From Telmatactis stephensoni (Eukaryota; Cnidaria; Anthozoa; Actiniaria; Isophelliidae): 64,000 nt of DNA. The DNA lies in the NCBI GenBank assembly GCA_029948255.1, contig JALIZF010001645.1, forward strand, positions 248,001-312,000, given 5' to 3'. The notes below the pieces were generated by a model. The model had not been told where the DNA came from. It searched no databases and was given only the letters and a program-made list of their open reading frames with translations. Positions within the stretch are counted from its first letter, which is position 1. Every line of letters starts with the position of its first letter. The position numbers and the translations under genes were made by a program. Shown one piece after another: positions 1 through 13,700 of this stretch.

Positions 1-429
1 GGAAAAATATTAAGTAGTATTTAACTCATGTATTAATTGTAACTAAAAAAAAAAGAAATTAAATGAAATAATATTCAAACATTTACTGGTGTCTTGTTGT
101 TTAATTTATTACACTTTTTCAAATGTTTTTAGTACATTCGTAATCTTACTTTTTTTCATGTACACTCATGATCCGATTAACTGTTTTGTTCTACTCGATG
201 TATAAGTTACTTGCACTCTCCTCTTTTCGTGAAGAGCTGAACTTTATGGTCGATTTGAGTTTCAAAAACAATAGATTTGCAGATGGCCGTTTCCAAAATA
301 ATAGCCGTCACGCACCGTACGCGTCACGCATGTTTAGAAAATCTAAAATTTTGATTCTTTGTGGCCACTTTTGCTACTTCTTTAATTCTATACCATTTAA
401 GAATTAGAAGAATATATTAATATGATACG

Positions 430-860
430 ATTTACGATTTAGGAGGATTCAAAAGAGGGAAAAATTGCTTGCCCGGCTGGTGATTATTGCATCACCAATG
501 ACGTCATCGTACCTCGTAATCTCTGCACCGGAAACTCGCTGCGCTCGTACCCCATGATACCCCAATGTGTCGTAATATACCTCAGAAAGGGAGAGGGGTA
601 GCCCTACCGGGCTAGAGGGGTAGCCCTTTCGGGCTCGAGGGGAAGGGGTCGTACCTCATACCCCTTATCGTACCTCATCTACCGGTGTCGCCCTGTCGGG
701 CTCGAGGGGGGAGGAGTAGCCCTACCGGGCTAAAGGGGGAGGGGTCGTACCTCATACCCCTTATCGTACCTCACCTACCGGTGTCGCCCTGTCGGGCTTG
801 GGGTATTGGGGGGGGGGGGGGGGGCGCGTACCTCGTACCTCGGGCGTAGAACTGTCCTTT
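430..860. repeat. GC-rich tandem repeat with GCCC-N4-GGGC hairpins and a G run
   Basis: About two copies of a 96-bp unit starting TCGTACCTCATACCCC (about 649 and 745). Each unit carries short stem-loops in which GCCC and GGGC flank TACC, TTTC or TGTC (near 599, 621, 689, 718 and 785). A G homopolymer follows at about 807-823. The block is much more GC-rich than its surroundings. No coding potential was seen. Confidence 0.7.
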
Positions 861-1717
861 TCCTACTACTTGGGTGAGGGGAAGTGAGAAGAAAGGAGGA
901 CATCCCTTTTTTCCCCTCCCGACCCTCTCCCTTTCCTTTTTCGCCTCATTTCCACGTGCAAAACTTGATTTTCATCAAAAAATCTACGTTGATATTAGAA
1001 AAAATAGCGTTTTAAGGTGTTTACCAGTAGTATTTTGGTGATCGATTTTGACAAAACTTTCAATTTTATTTTTGAAAATTGGTCAACTTACATTTGTCTG
1101 ATCAAAATGATTTTCACACAAGATACTAAGGAGGGATTGAAGATTTGATTGATGCCAATTTGTTTCCGTGACGCGTTGCTATGGCAACGAAAAACAAAGA
1201 TCATTGAATTCAGTTTTCCTAAAATAACTCCCGTTTTTGATGAGCTCTAGAAAAATGGCTATATAGGTGTTAAACTTCACTTTTTGCACAGTTAACCAAC
1301 TCAAAATCAGAAAGTTTTATCTGAGGGATTTTGAATAAATCCCGAAAAACTTAACAAAACTATTAAATTTGGTGACTTGAAATTAAAGAACGAGAAAAAA
1401 TTCCAACTTTCGCAAAATAACTATTAATTGATGTCAAAAGTTGTCAAAAGTCTTTGTTTACTGGTCCTGTGAGCGGCTTTGATGTAAGCTGTTCCTTTGA
1501 AGAGATAGAATTTTGCTCGTCAACAGTGCTTTCGTTTGAATGGTCGACCAGTTTCCACTCTTTTAGCGCTTTCAATGTTATTTCTTGAAGAAATCCATTT
1601 ATGGGATTGATCTTCTGGAATCTGCATTTTCATAATAAGTTATTTTGCGAAAATTTTTGTGAGAAAACAGATGATTCCTGACAATCAGGCTATATTAAAG
1701 GATTATAAGGCTGGTAC

Positions 1718-4700
1718 CTGTTCAGAACCAAATTCAAAATTTGGTCGTTTTAATTTCCCATCAACTTCAAAAGCTTCCAAGGCCTGCAATGAAAATATAT
1801 GCATCTATAAATGGACAATAAGATGGTCAATACACCCATTTGTTAAGAGTACCAGTATTGCTTACCCTTAAATAGCCCTGGCATAGATATCTCATGCCTT
1901 GATATAAGTGACGCATCCCTTGGTGCTCTTGAATAGCCTTTTCACTCGCTGTTGTCAGTAAAAAGATTGTTTGATTGTTTTCCATTATTTCTTTGTTTAT
2001 TAAAATAGAAACTCTTGTGTGGACAATGTAATAAATAGATTTTAATTTCCAATTCAAACACTGCTAAGTTTGTGGTTTTGGTGTGTGTTCAAACCGTGAC
2101 CGTGCAGTGTGTTGTGTGACAGTGAATAACGTGCTATGTACTCACCGCGCCCTGTATACACTTATTTCAAAAAAATTGTCACGATTCAAAGCAACTGGCG
2201 TCAAGGCAAGCCCGAAATGAATGCTGCTAATAATCGATAATGTATTCAAATCAGACTTGTTATCAAAAGAATTGAGTGCGGTATACTAACAAGGACTTGA
2301 AAATGCTCACATTTTGTAATTTGTTCAATAGAAACGAGTCTGACTTGAATACAAACAAAACCAGCATTCATTTCGCCTTGGTTTGACGCTTCTTGCTCTG
2401 AACCGCAACGTTTTTTGAAATAAGTGTATTTGTATTACGACTATGCTGTATGTCGTAAATTGCTGCACTGTTACAACAGTGACATTTATCATGGCTGTTT
2501 TGTGCATTGTGCGTCATGAAAGTATGCTGAGTAACAATCTCGAATGACAGAAAATTATTTTTTATTGCTAACCTTTCTTTTTCTTTTTATTCTTCTTTCC
2601 ACTTCTTCCACTTTTTTGCTCTACCAAAATTTCATAAAAATAATAAATGAATAACTAAATATGTTTGTCTTTATTTTATTCATTTTGGAAGACGAGTGAA
2701 GGAGTCACTTCATTAATATATATGTAAGTGCATACAATATAATAAAAAATAGACCTCTATGAGGCCATGTGGTTACTGGCCTCAAATCCAAATATAGATA
2801 TAGACGCATTTCAAGGCCTGTCCCTGGTTGGGGGTGGGGGTAGGGGTTTACTTCGACTAGTGCATACACACACACCGACTTTGTCCTAGTGCCCTTGGTA
2901 AGTTTATTGAAATTCAATATATTTTTATGTTCTATTTGACCTGATGTGTTTGGTCATGTAATGGATAAAACATCTGAAACATGAACGAAACAAACATTTC
3001 CCCTGCAGATATATTTCTGAACTAAACTGCACAGTTTGGTCTCAAAACGTATATTCATAACCACAAACCCTATATTTCATTATTAATAACTGTCCCTGGT
3101 TGGGGGTGAGGGTAGGGTTTACTTCGACTAATCTATTTTTATGTTCTATTTGACCTGACGCGTTCGTCACGTAATGGATAAAACATCTGAAACATGAACG
3201 AAAAAATACACGATTTGTTGTGTTAATAATGCCGTTGTAGAAGTCTTTACAGCAAACAATTTAGATATATAGTGAAATAAAAAGTTGAATAAACTGGTAT
3301 ATTCGCAGGGAATATTTTTGCGTGTGAGATATAATGCATGATAATAGAAGAACAAAGGCAAACACAATAGCTGTTGACAGACAAATAAAAGGTCTTTACT
3401 ACTGCTGCTGGACCAAACGTTTCCCCTACAGATATATTTATGAACTAAACTGATCGGTTTAGTCTCAAAACGTATATCTATAACCACAATTTCTATATTT
3501 GATTATTAATAATCGACTTAAACACTCTCAGACCGCCGCACGTAGTTCCGCGCACGTACTTCGTAGTTCGGCTTGGAACTTCGCCTCTACTTCGGAACTT
3601 CGCGTATCTTTCGGCTTGACAGTTCTCCTCCCCTTCGGAGATTTCCGAAAATCACTCACTCACTCACTCACTCACTCACTCACTCACTCACTCACTCACT
3701 CACTCACAGACTCATGGACCCGATGGCATAGTGTGTTACTGGCATTAAGCCAGTAACCACAAAAAGTCAAAGTTGCCATTATGGCCACACCAATTATCAT
3801 CGTCATGATCTATCATCATCATCATCATCATCATTATCATCATCATCATCATTACCTAACGCAGTCTCTTGTGCTTGTAGCAACTTCTCTGCACGATTCA
3901 AACACGTCATATGCCATCCAAACAGAAAGTCCAGATACCTAGGAATACACAGAATTATGACCAATCAGTAGTAGGTTAGCTGCTAAGTGACAACACTATC
4001 ATGAACAGAACAAGTAGACAAAAAAAAAGCCTCGTTGTGATGATTGTGGGTACACTTGTTGACGATTTTCAAACTTCGGAAAGACAACACCACTACGAAG
4101 TTACGACGAAGTTGCTTGTCGCCACCTCCTCGCACAGTTTCATCGCTTTTCGTCGGAACTTCGTTCGTTAGAATCCTCAACAAGGAACGCCTGGCATATC
4201 TCGATCTCTGCCAGGAACGGCTGGAACATCGCGCGCTTCACGATTTTATGTATTTATTCGAAAAAGAAAAGGGTAGTTTTGACTTACCAGTATATATAGT
4301 GATATTCATAAGGACTGTACAACTCCAACTCAAATCCTGATGTAAGATACTGTATCATTATGTTGAGGGTGTGGTACAAGACCCATGAGCCAAAACACGC
4401 AAAATGTTGACGCTGAAATAAAGCCATGGTTTGACATTAGAATAAATACAGAACTGTTTGCATAATAATTCTTGTGGTTTCTCAATCGTTTCTCCATCCG
4501 TCTGTGCGAGCGTGCCTCCGCTCATTCGTTCGTTTGTTTCTTCATCCATCCATTGATGTTCTCGTCGTTATTTTTACTTTATCACAATTCATGCCACCAA
4601 TAAGCGAAGCCTTAGGGGCCATCAAAAGAAAAGATACACCAGTTTCCATACATCGGTTCACTGGTCAAACACAAAGCATTCAGCCGAGGCTCCAAGGGGA

Positions 4701-7700
4701 TATTTGCATAATCCTTTGAAACTAAGGCCACTGGACCTTGACGCCTCGCTCGGGAGCTTTGTGTTTGGCCAGTGAACCGATGTATGGAAACGTGGTGGAA
4801 TATTAGCTTAACAAGTGTTCATGTGAAGCTCTGAATCAGCTTTATCAGCCTGTAATAACAAATCAAAACATATATGCGATACTATACAATTTATAATGGC
4901 TGCGAAGGAGACTATTAGATCGCACAAATGGCACTGATTTTATTGAAAAAGTCTACTAAATGCATTACCCTCAAGCTTTTGACGGTACAGTTAAACGAAG
5001 AGTCCATTTGCAGTTTAGGAAACACTTATAAGGAACAACGTGGGTTATTACTAATGTACTCAAGTTGGTTAGTGCGCGGCCTTCGGTGCGAGAGGTCCCG
5101 AGTTCGATCCCCAGCCAGACCTCACATCCTTGTTTCGACTTCTTTTCTTTTCCGTGTAGCTTTAATTAGCTATAAATACCCGTGAAACGCACCGTCGACC
5201 TCATTTACTGATACGAGCTACCGACGTAAAATAAGGACTCTTTACCTTTTACCTTTTTTATAACATTTCACTAGAAGTCTTACCTCATCTTGTAGGGCAG
5301 CAAACTCCTCTAACAGCTGACCTAGTTTATCTCTTTGTCTGGCTCTGTTATGACCAAGTGTATGTATGACAGAATTCATAGACTACAGGGTACAAAGAGA
5401 GAAGTGTGACTATCAAGGATAAATCATGGTCCATATATAGCTAATATAATAATTACACAAACATTGACCCTTTCAAAATCGTTGAGCGCAGAAGCTTAGA
5501 CCAAAAACAACATCGTGAAATCTGTTGATTATATGGTTTAAAGAAGCGTGTGGACTTGAACGTTGTTCAGTACAATTGCAATACATCTGAGAACTTGGAA
5601 GACTTCTCCACTTTCTTTTTATCCAGAATAACAATAAATGATTGTTTACTTACCCTAACAGCTCTGTTAATAAAAGCTTCTGATAATTCTTTAGCTTTTG
5701 GGTTGTTACTTAATGAAGACCTTAGAAGAACAACGACAATTGTGGTTGAGAAAAGAAAACACTAATACAACTATAATAATTATAAAAATAATTAATAATA
5801 ATAACAAGAGACCATAATACTAAGAGAGCGATGCTCGGTATTGATGTTTTTGCGATGTTTGCGGTGACTAAAGGTGCGGTAATACGAGCAAAATCGTACA
5901 ACTTGTCGCACATTGTTGCGTTGCAAGTTGTAGAACGATGTTGCTCGTATTACCGCCCCACGCGCAACTTGTCACGCAACAAAAATCGATGTTGCAGGTT
6001 GCGAAAATTTGTTGCACAAAGTAGAACCACTTTCTATTTTTTGCAACAAGTAGCCGCAACCTGCAACATCGATTTTTGTTGCGTGACAAGTTGCGCGCGG
6101 GGCGGTAATACGAGCAACATCGCTCTACAACTTGCAACAAAAATGTTGCGCGACGAGTTGCACGATTTTGTTGCTCGTATTACCGCACCTTAAGGCTATT
6201 TTTAGTAATTTCACCATCGCGCGCGCAAGGCTCTCAAAGCCGAAAGCAAACGGTCCCGTCCGCGCTAACGTCAAAAATCAAATTCTATTGGTTGAGGGCC
6301 TTGCGTGCGCGATGGCGAAGTTATTAAAAATAGCCTTAGTCGCCGCGAACATCGCAAAAACATCAATACCGAGGTTCGCTCTCTTAGTATTATGGTCTCT
6401 TGATAATAACTAAAACAATGATAAAGTGTGGTCTATCAGGGGAGCATACTCAGGAGACTGACACACACAACACATACCGTGATGTAACGAGATGTCATGT
6501 ATTTTGGCTTTTAGACCAACAGTCAGTGTTTGTACTATTGTAGTTACCATATACCATAAATAACTGAATAAGCCCCTGGGGGTTTTGACATTGAGAAATT
6601 AAGGGAGGGGAGGGGAGGGGGGGTGCTTTTTTTAGTCAGGGGTCTTGTTCAAAATTGATGGTGTAGACTGGGGGCTTATTTGGGAGGGGGGAGCCTATTT
6701 GGACCGTGGGCTATTTACGTGTAAATAGAAATTGTACTCACTTTTCAGCAATAGAAGGAGGACTGTTGAATGCTTTAATAGCATCTCGTACCACATCTGA
6801 ACCAGATACTTTTCCAAAATATTTATTATTTTGCCAAACTATGAGCTATTAATGTAAAATGCATCAAAGAATTGAACAAACACATACTTATAATACAAAG
6901 AACTTTAGGGGGTAAAAATTAAAAGAAGAAATGAATTTTTGCTCATAACACAGTAGGAAATCAAAGGAAAAAAATTCAAAACTTCACAAAGTCATGGGGT
7001 TCTAAAGAATACATTACAGTGTCGAGGCAAAAACTCAGCAAAGGGGAACTTCTTAGGTTTGGGGAATGTAGAGCTACCCTGTAGATATGTCCCCAATAAA
7101 TCTTTATTATTATTATTATTACTTGAAATGGAAGTATTCAGCGAATTCTATTTTCTTTGTATTAATCAGATAACACAAAGCTATTTCAATGATTACCTGT
7201 AAAGTTGATCTTGTCAGTACACATGGCTGTGTCTTGCTGAACTCTGACACAAAGTCCTGGAAATTTAACAAATCAAATATATACCTCCTTCTATGGTTAT
7301 ACTTATCCTCATAAACACTACACCACTGTATAGTGAAACCTCCATTGAAATAATGCACTAATGTACACCCCTCTACAACAGCTAGCATTTCCTGCCTACT
7401 TCACTGAACCTTGATATTAAAGGGTTATTAACCGAGCACGAGGTCTGTATGAGAAAATATCAGACCGAGGTCTTGACAGACTTGTACAAAAAGACCGAGG
7501 TCTGATATTTTCCCCTTCCATACAGACCGAGCAAACGAGGTTAATAACTTATTTATTATATGGCTTTGAGATGTCCCGCCAAAACAATTGCCAAACGCAA
7601 ACTTTTCTTTTCATCCGGGACAGCGGTCCTGATATGGCAAAATACAGACCATGCATTAGCCAATCAGAATTCAGGAAATCATCTAGCCATATAATAATTA

Positions 7701-10700
7701 ATCTTATACAATGTTACTGTATTTTTATGGGCTCTAATTTTTGTGATATGTTACAATTTGTTCACGATCCACCAAAAAAGAAAAAAAAAGAAAAAAAAAG
7801 AGAAAGAAAGAAAAAGAAAACAAGAATTAACTGCCACAAAAGTTTCCTCTGCTGTCAAAATAATCATAATTATACAATTTACTGGTAATATCCCATTTAT
7901 TGCAAAACTGTCTCTTTTTCACAAAACGACAAAATTATCTGATTAAAAGACAAGCTTCAGAAATACACCTATTATTTCAATTAACATTGTCGGCATAGTG
8001 ACCCAAGTCTACGCGACTAATCCAAAATGGAGCATAGGTAGGAATTACTAAAAGCTATGAAACCACATAAATATCAGCATGGCAATTGTCAATCAGCTTG
8101 TGTTGGGCTTATACAGTACAACAGAGTCATTTATTCATTGATGCTTAAAATGAAGACTAAAGCCAAAAAGAGAGTAAATTTTTTCAACTACCCATACTCC
8201 TTTGCGGTCTAGTCGCGTAGGCTTGAAGCTTCTCGCCTGACAACATTTTTCTAAATAGGCGTACACACTGAACGGCGACTAGTCATTAAATTGTACTATA
8301 AGCTGTTAAATATTGTACATGTACGGGACACAGCGAGAATAATTTCCAATAAGAAAAAAAGAACACTCTTTACCAAAATTTTGTAAAGAGCAAAAATTTG
8401 CTAATCTGCAGACTTACTAATTAAACTGAGGGTTGTCTACTTACAATAATAATATGAAGAGGAGAGTACTCTACTACCCCACAAACATGGATTAGTCTTT
8501 TCACAACAATTTGTAAGTAATCTATAGCCTGTAAACAAGTAAAAGGTTAGTCAAGTGCACATGTATCATTTGTACAGTAACCAAGACCACTGTAGCACAT
8601 TTACAGGCAAAATACATGTAGGAAACCAGGGGCAAATTTCAGGATCGTAAGAGTCCCAGACATGCGAAATTAATTCAATCTTCAGACTAGTGTGAACAAG
8701 GCTTTAGCTTACATAACAGAATTTTAAATGATGTCTTGGTGATGATAAGTCAACGCCAATAGAAAATAGTTGACATGATGATGATAATGATGATGATGAT
8801 GATAGTAATACTAAAAACTAGGTACTTGTAAATGTAGCGCATTTCAAAACATCTCAATGCACTTTACAGTGAAGGTACTGAAATTAGTTGAAATTAAGTA
8901 ATAGAGCATAAAGTGTTTTTTAAGACTCCCAAATGGTAGGAGGCAAACCAGTTGGCTATTTACAACATGGAAAGAGAGTTGAAGATTAACTAGGCGAACC
9001 CAGATGAATCTTCAACCTCAGCTAATGGTGAAAGAAAGCGAGACTAAAACTTAGGATTGCTGGATTGTAAGACCAACACTCTAACATCTATACCATGCCC
9101 CCTTTTTTGATGATGATGATGATGATGATGATGAGGATGATGATGATAACACTCATACTTACTGCCTCTCTTCCAAATACTGACACATAACGAGGAAAAG
9201 ATGGAGGCAAGAGACGTTGGTTAACTAAAGGTTCAAATCCTAACATTTCCCCTGGAAAGAGAGAACAAATGAGAGAGATTAAAATGGCTGCAAGTGTTGT
9301 GAATTAGTTAGGGGAGGTAAGTGTTCCTTGACAGTACTTAGGGAGAACAGATCAAACATTGGTCCTTTCAAAATCATCAAATCTAGAAGTTGAGACCAAA
9401 ATGGCCCTTGGGTACACTGGTAATACATGTATATGAATTTTCATGTGTTTTATGAATTTGCTATATAATCATGTTTGGAATGCCAAGAATTTGTCTCGGT
9501 CACTGTAGGAAATGTCCCAAACACGTACTTCTTTAAAATCATCCAATCAGCAGATTTACAAATGTTCATATTGGTCTCAGCTTCTATATTTTGAATGGTC
9601 AATGCTTGTGCAAATAGGTATATACATTTTGGGAATTTGTTAACATCAGTGAATTCAGAGTATTTCCAAAGGTTGCATGTATGCACAGTTAATGTACCTT
9701 TTTCCAAATCACCTTGAATACCAAACTCAATTGTCTTCTTGACAGGATCAACAAGAGACAGTGCTGTGTTTAGAAGTTGTTTTGCAGTACTGACACCATT
9801 ACACTGCAATAAAAACAAATTATTACAAAACAGTAGACTGATGGTAGTCCTATAATGAATGAATATCATATATAATAATCTCACTCCCTGTTCTTATGTT
9901 CTGGCATGTTTGATAAATCAGCCTTAGCTAATTCTTTGCATTATTTTACTGACACTAATTCTAGATTGTATAGTGTATAAACACACATGCAAGTGTGTGC
10001 ACACACATAGCCTGCTTGGCTGGCCCTTGGGGTGGGGAGGGGGAGGGGGGGAGAAGGGAGGGGGAAAGAGGAAGGTCAAAAGAAACCACATACATGGTAT
10101 ATAATATACAGCCGCCACCCAGTTGGCTTGGTTGAGTGCCAGTCTTCTGTGCCGAAGGTTGGGGGTTTGACTCCCAGCCGGACCAACACTCAGGGTCTTT
10201 AAACAATTGAGGAGAAGGTGCTACCTTTGTAATTACATCTGCAAATGGTTCTAAAGACTTTCATGTCTTGTCGGATAAGGACGTTAAACCATAGGCCCTG
10301 TCTCCCAAACTTCACGACCTGCACTGGAAGCACGTTAAAGTACCCACACCACTATTCGGGGAGAGTAAGCCATGAAGTTGCCAGTGGTGTTGAACTGTGC
10401 TCTGAGGTCAGCCAGCAGTGCCTTTACATGCTTTCAGTTTGACCCCATAGAAGCTGCATCCCTGCTGTACTTGCAGGGGTGATTAGCATGACAGCTTTAC
10501 TTTACATTACTTTACTTTTAGTATAGAAACCTACCTCAGACTTGTCTAAAGCCACTATGGCACAATAAAAAGCTTTTAAAAACTTTAGTCTGGCAAGTAT
10601 TGCTTCATTTTTCTTGATTTCCACCTAGAGCAAAAATATCAGAAATAGATGTAGACCATGTCAGCATAAGTGGACATACCTACATGACCATATACTATGT

Positions 10701-13700
10701 ACATTGCCATAGTATAGTAAGTGCAAAGTACATTGAGTATGTACTGTAATTCTGTTAATATTTCAATTGTACAATTCATGTACATTGCCATGGTCTAATA
10801 TACATGTGTTGGCCACTGCTTATCATGAGGAGGCCATGTTCTGCAGGTGTCTGCCACAGCCTTCCCCCAAGCTGCACAGTCCTGTGCATGTCCTGTGCAT
10901 GTTGCTTGCCTTATGTGTTGAGTCACTTCAGAGTCTACGGGTGCAAAATCTTTGCAATCTACATTGGGTCAAGTTAATTAGTGTTCTCATTCCACCCCTG
11001 GAACATTGAACATCTTTATATTACAAAGTATGTTGTAAGATATCTCTGTACAAAGAAGCCATTAGGGAACTAAATACAAGTTATGAACATGTTACAAAAT
11101 TCTTCTATGACAGTTGGACTACCAAAGAAATAATGTTCCCACACAATGTACAGTATTTTACCAGAGTTTCTGCACCCTTAGTTTAAGAAAAAAATAAGCA
11201 TTTAAGACTGACTGAAACAAACAAGTAGCAGCCATTTTACCTGAAGATCTGTAGTACTTGCATCAGTCTTTAGAGATATTCTAGCACTCTGTATGATTAA
11301 TCAAACAATTTAGGAAGAAGCAAGTATGCAAACAAGAAGCAATTAAGCATGCAAGGGAAGGTTATGCTAAGAAGAAAGGAAGGAAGGAAGCTAGGATTAT
11401 AGGAAGAAATGAAAGAGGGAAGAAGGAAGGAAGCTAGCAAGCTAGGACGGATGGAAGGAAAGGAAGTGAAAGGAAGGAAGAAGGAAGCAAGCAAGTAAGG
11501 AATGAAAGAAGCAACAAAGGAATTGGGAAGGGATGAATGGAGAAGATTGTCAGGGTTTTCATTAAGATTTTGAATTGGAAGGCATGTGGCTGTGACATAA
11601 CGGGAAAGAAATAGAGATATTTGTTACCAAAAGTTACCTTAGTTGTCAAAGACAGCTGGGCAAGACCCACCGAAGTCATCTCCACAGATGGGCAATTTGC
11701 AGCCCTTAATGAGCCCCCTGGTTTGTTGGAGGGAGGGGTGGATGGATAAAGTGTTAGAAGGAAGGACAGAGAGATGATTGAATATATAAATGAAGTACAT
11801 GACTGTGCAATCTATTTAAAGTACCTTAATTTTCTTTGCGATTTCTTCTTCTGCTTCCTTTAGCATTCCTACATTGTAGTAACAAAGTAATAAATGACTG
11901 CAATGATGTACACTCTATACATCCATGCACTGTGGAGAGGGTGGGCTCCAGGGCCTTAGTGCCCCTTTCTCCCCCTTGTCAAATATGAAGAACATGCTTT
12001 GGAATTATCAAGCTACAGCTGTATCAAGCTTTTAGCCTGATGTTCAGATGGTTAGTGGTCGTTCATTCCACTCCACTCCCTTGGCTATCAAGTTTTATGT
12101 TAATTTTGATGTTTTTGTAGCATCATCTCATGAACAAAAAAACTACTGTACCCTATGCAGTCCCTTAATCAACATAGAGTAGATTTTATATGACTGTAAA
12201 AATGGCACCAGACGGTCATGGCACGGTTATGGCAGGAATTTCAAATGTTTTATAGACAACATGGCACTGACAAGTTTACACCACAGCACGGTCTGTTTCA
12301 CACTCATACAAAATCTGCTCTACTATGGCAGTACAAAGATACTGTACTGTGTAATAAAATGTTGACAACATGTGATATATTTAGAATGGTTACTAACAAT
12401 ATAGTGATGACAATGATGACCGTGATGATGATGAGCTTACCTGCAGCTCTGGTTTCACTAACAGGACTGCCCATCTTAAAACCATAGGTCATTGACTGAA
12501 AGTCTTCCTGTAAAACATGCACAAAACATGTTACTTATCTATCAGCATCTCCATGACCACTCTTTTGACAATAATACAAATAAAATTATATTGAAAGTGG
12601 AAAACCAATTGGTGGAAAGCAATTATGTATAGGTGGCTCAAAGAGATCATTATTTTTTCTCCTCAAAATATAAAATCTGTAATTAACAGTAACTACCATA
12701 ATGTGAAGTAAATTTATACCATCAGTGATCTTAGCTGCTTCTGTGGAATTTGCTGAATCAACTTTTGCAAGGCAATCACAAAGTATACAAAAAGTGAATA
12801 AAATATTTGGTTCCTATGAGCAGTTCTAGTAAGAACTTTCAAGAGGTAAGATCACCCTCGCTCTACTACCTTACAGGTATACAGGGGGTTAATTAAGGTT
12901 TTAAACTGAGAATACCTGGTAAAGACAGCCAAGCAGTACTATAGATATTTATTATCAAAAGTTGGTTTGAGTTTCTCAAGACAGCTTGGCAAAACCCAGG
13001 AAAGTTGCGTTGACAGCCGGTCCGAATCTCCCCGGTGTCCTGTTCTCAACAAACCCACTTTGTAGTATATAGCTATTTCAAAAAAGGTTGAGTGGGTGAA
13101 CGGCAAATGGTGATCAGCAATTGGTGATTGCATGACTGAAAGGAACTGTGGTCACACTATTAGTAAGACCACTATCCGGCGTGGAGATATGAATCACCTA
13201 TCAACCACTTTGTCCAATAAGGTCTTTACTGTACATGGTACCAGCATTGCTTGGGTATTTAGTTAATGAAAATGAAGCAATTCTTGTTACCCCAAAATTC
13301 CTTTCGGTCATGCAATCACCAATCGCCGATTGCCATTCGCCATGTCAAACGCTTTTGAAATAGCTATATAATGGAATGAAAATTAATAGACAAAAATATT
13401 TAAAATAAAAACAATACCTCTTCAAAAACTTGAGCAGTGTTTACAGCAATTCTAATAAATTCACAGCATTTCAATACTGCAATACAAAATGCCTGGAAGG
13501 AAATATAGCAAGAGTAAGAACTACAATGAAACAGACATCTATTGGGATACCTGTGGAATATTATCACAGGAATCCCAAAGGTAAGTTGTGGAAATGTCCC
13601 ACCTACAAATTATTATGTAGAATGCACATAAAACCAGTGCTATGAAGTCTATAATTAAAAACACAAACAGTATTTGAAATTCCTGCTGTAACCCTGTGAC

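Noticed and set aside
5059..5130. tRNA genes at the A-box/B-box sequences (also 10130, 16515, 41715)
   Set aside because: None shows a closed aminoacyl stem, and each continues into a non-tRNA body with a simple-repeat tail or is a fragment. SINEs explain them better.
5831..6413. Open frames of 90-120 codons over the nested MITEs
   Set aside because: Complementary arms keep several frames open on both strands; composition and repeats show no protein-coding constraint.
9450..9712. Extension of the NAA35 exon at 9803-9713 into the open frame reaching 9450
   Set aside because: Homology ends at GIQ; the GTGATT donor at 9712 joins in phase with exon 9251-9163, so the rest is intron read-through.
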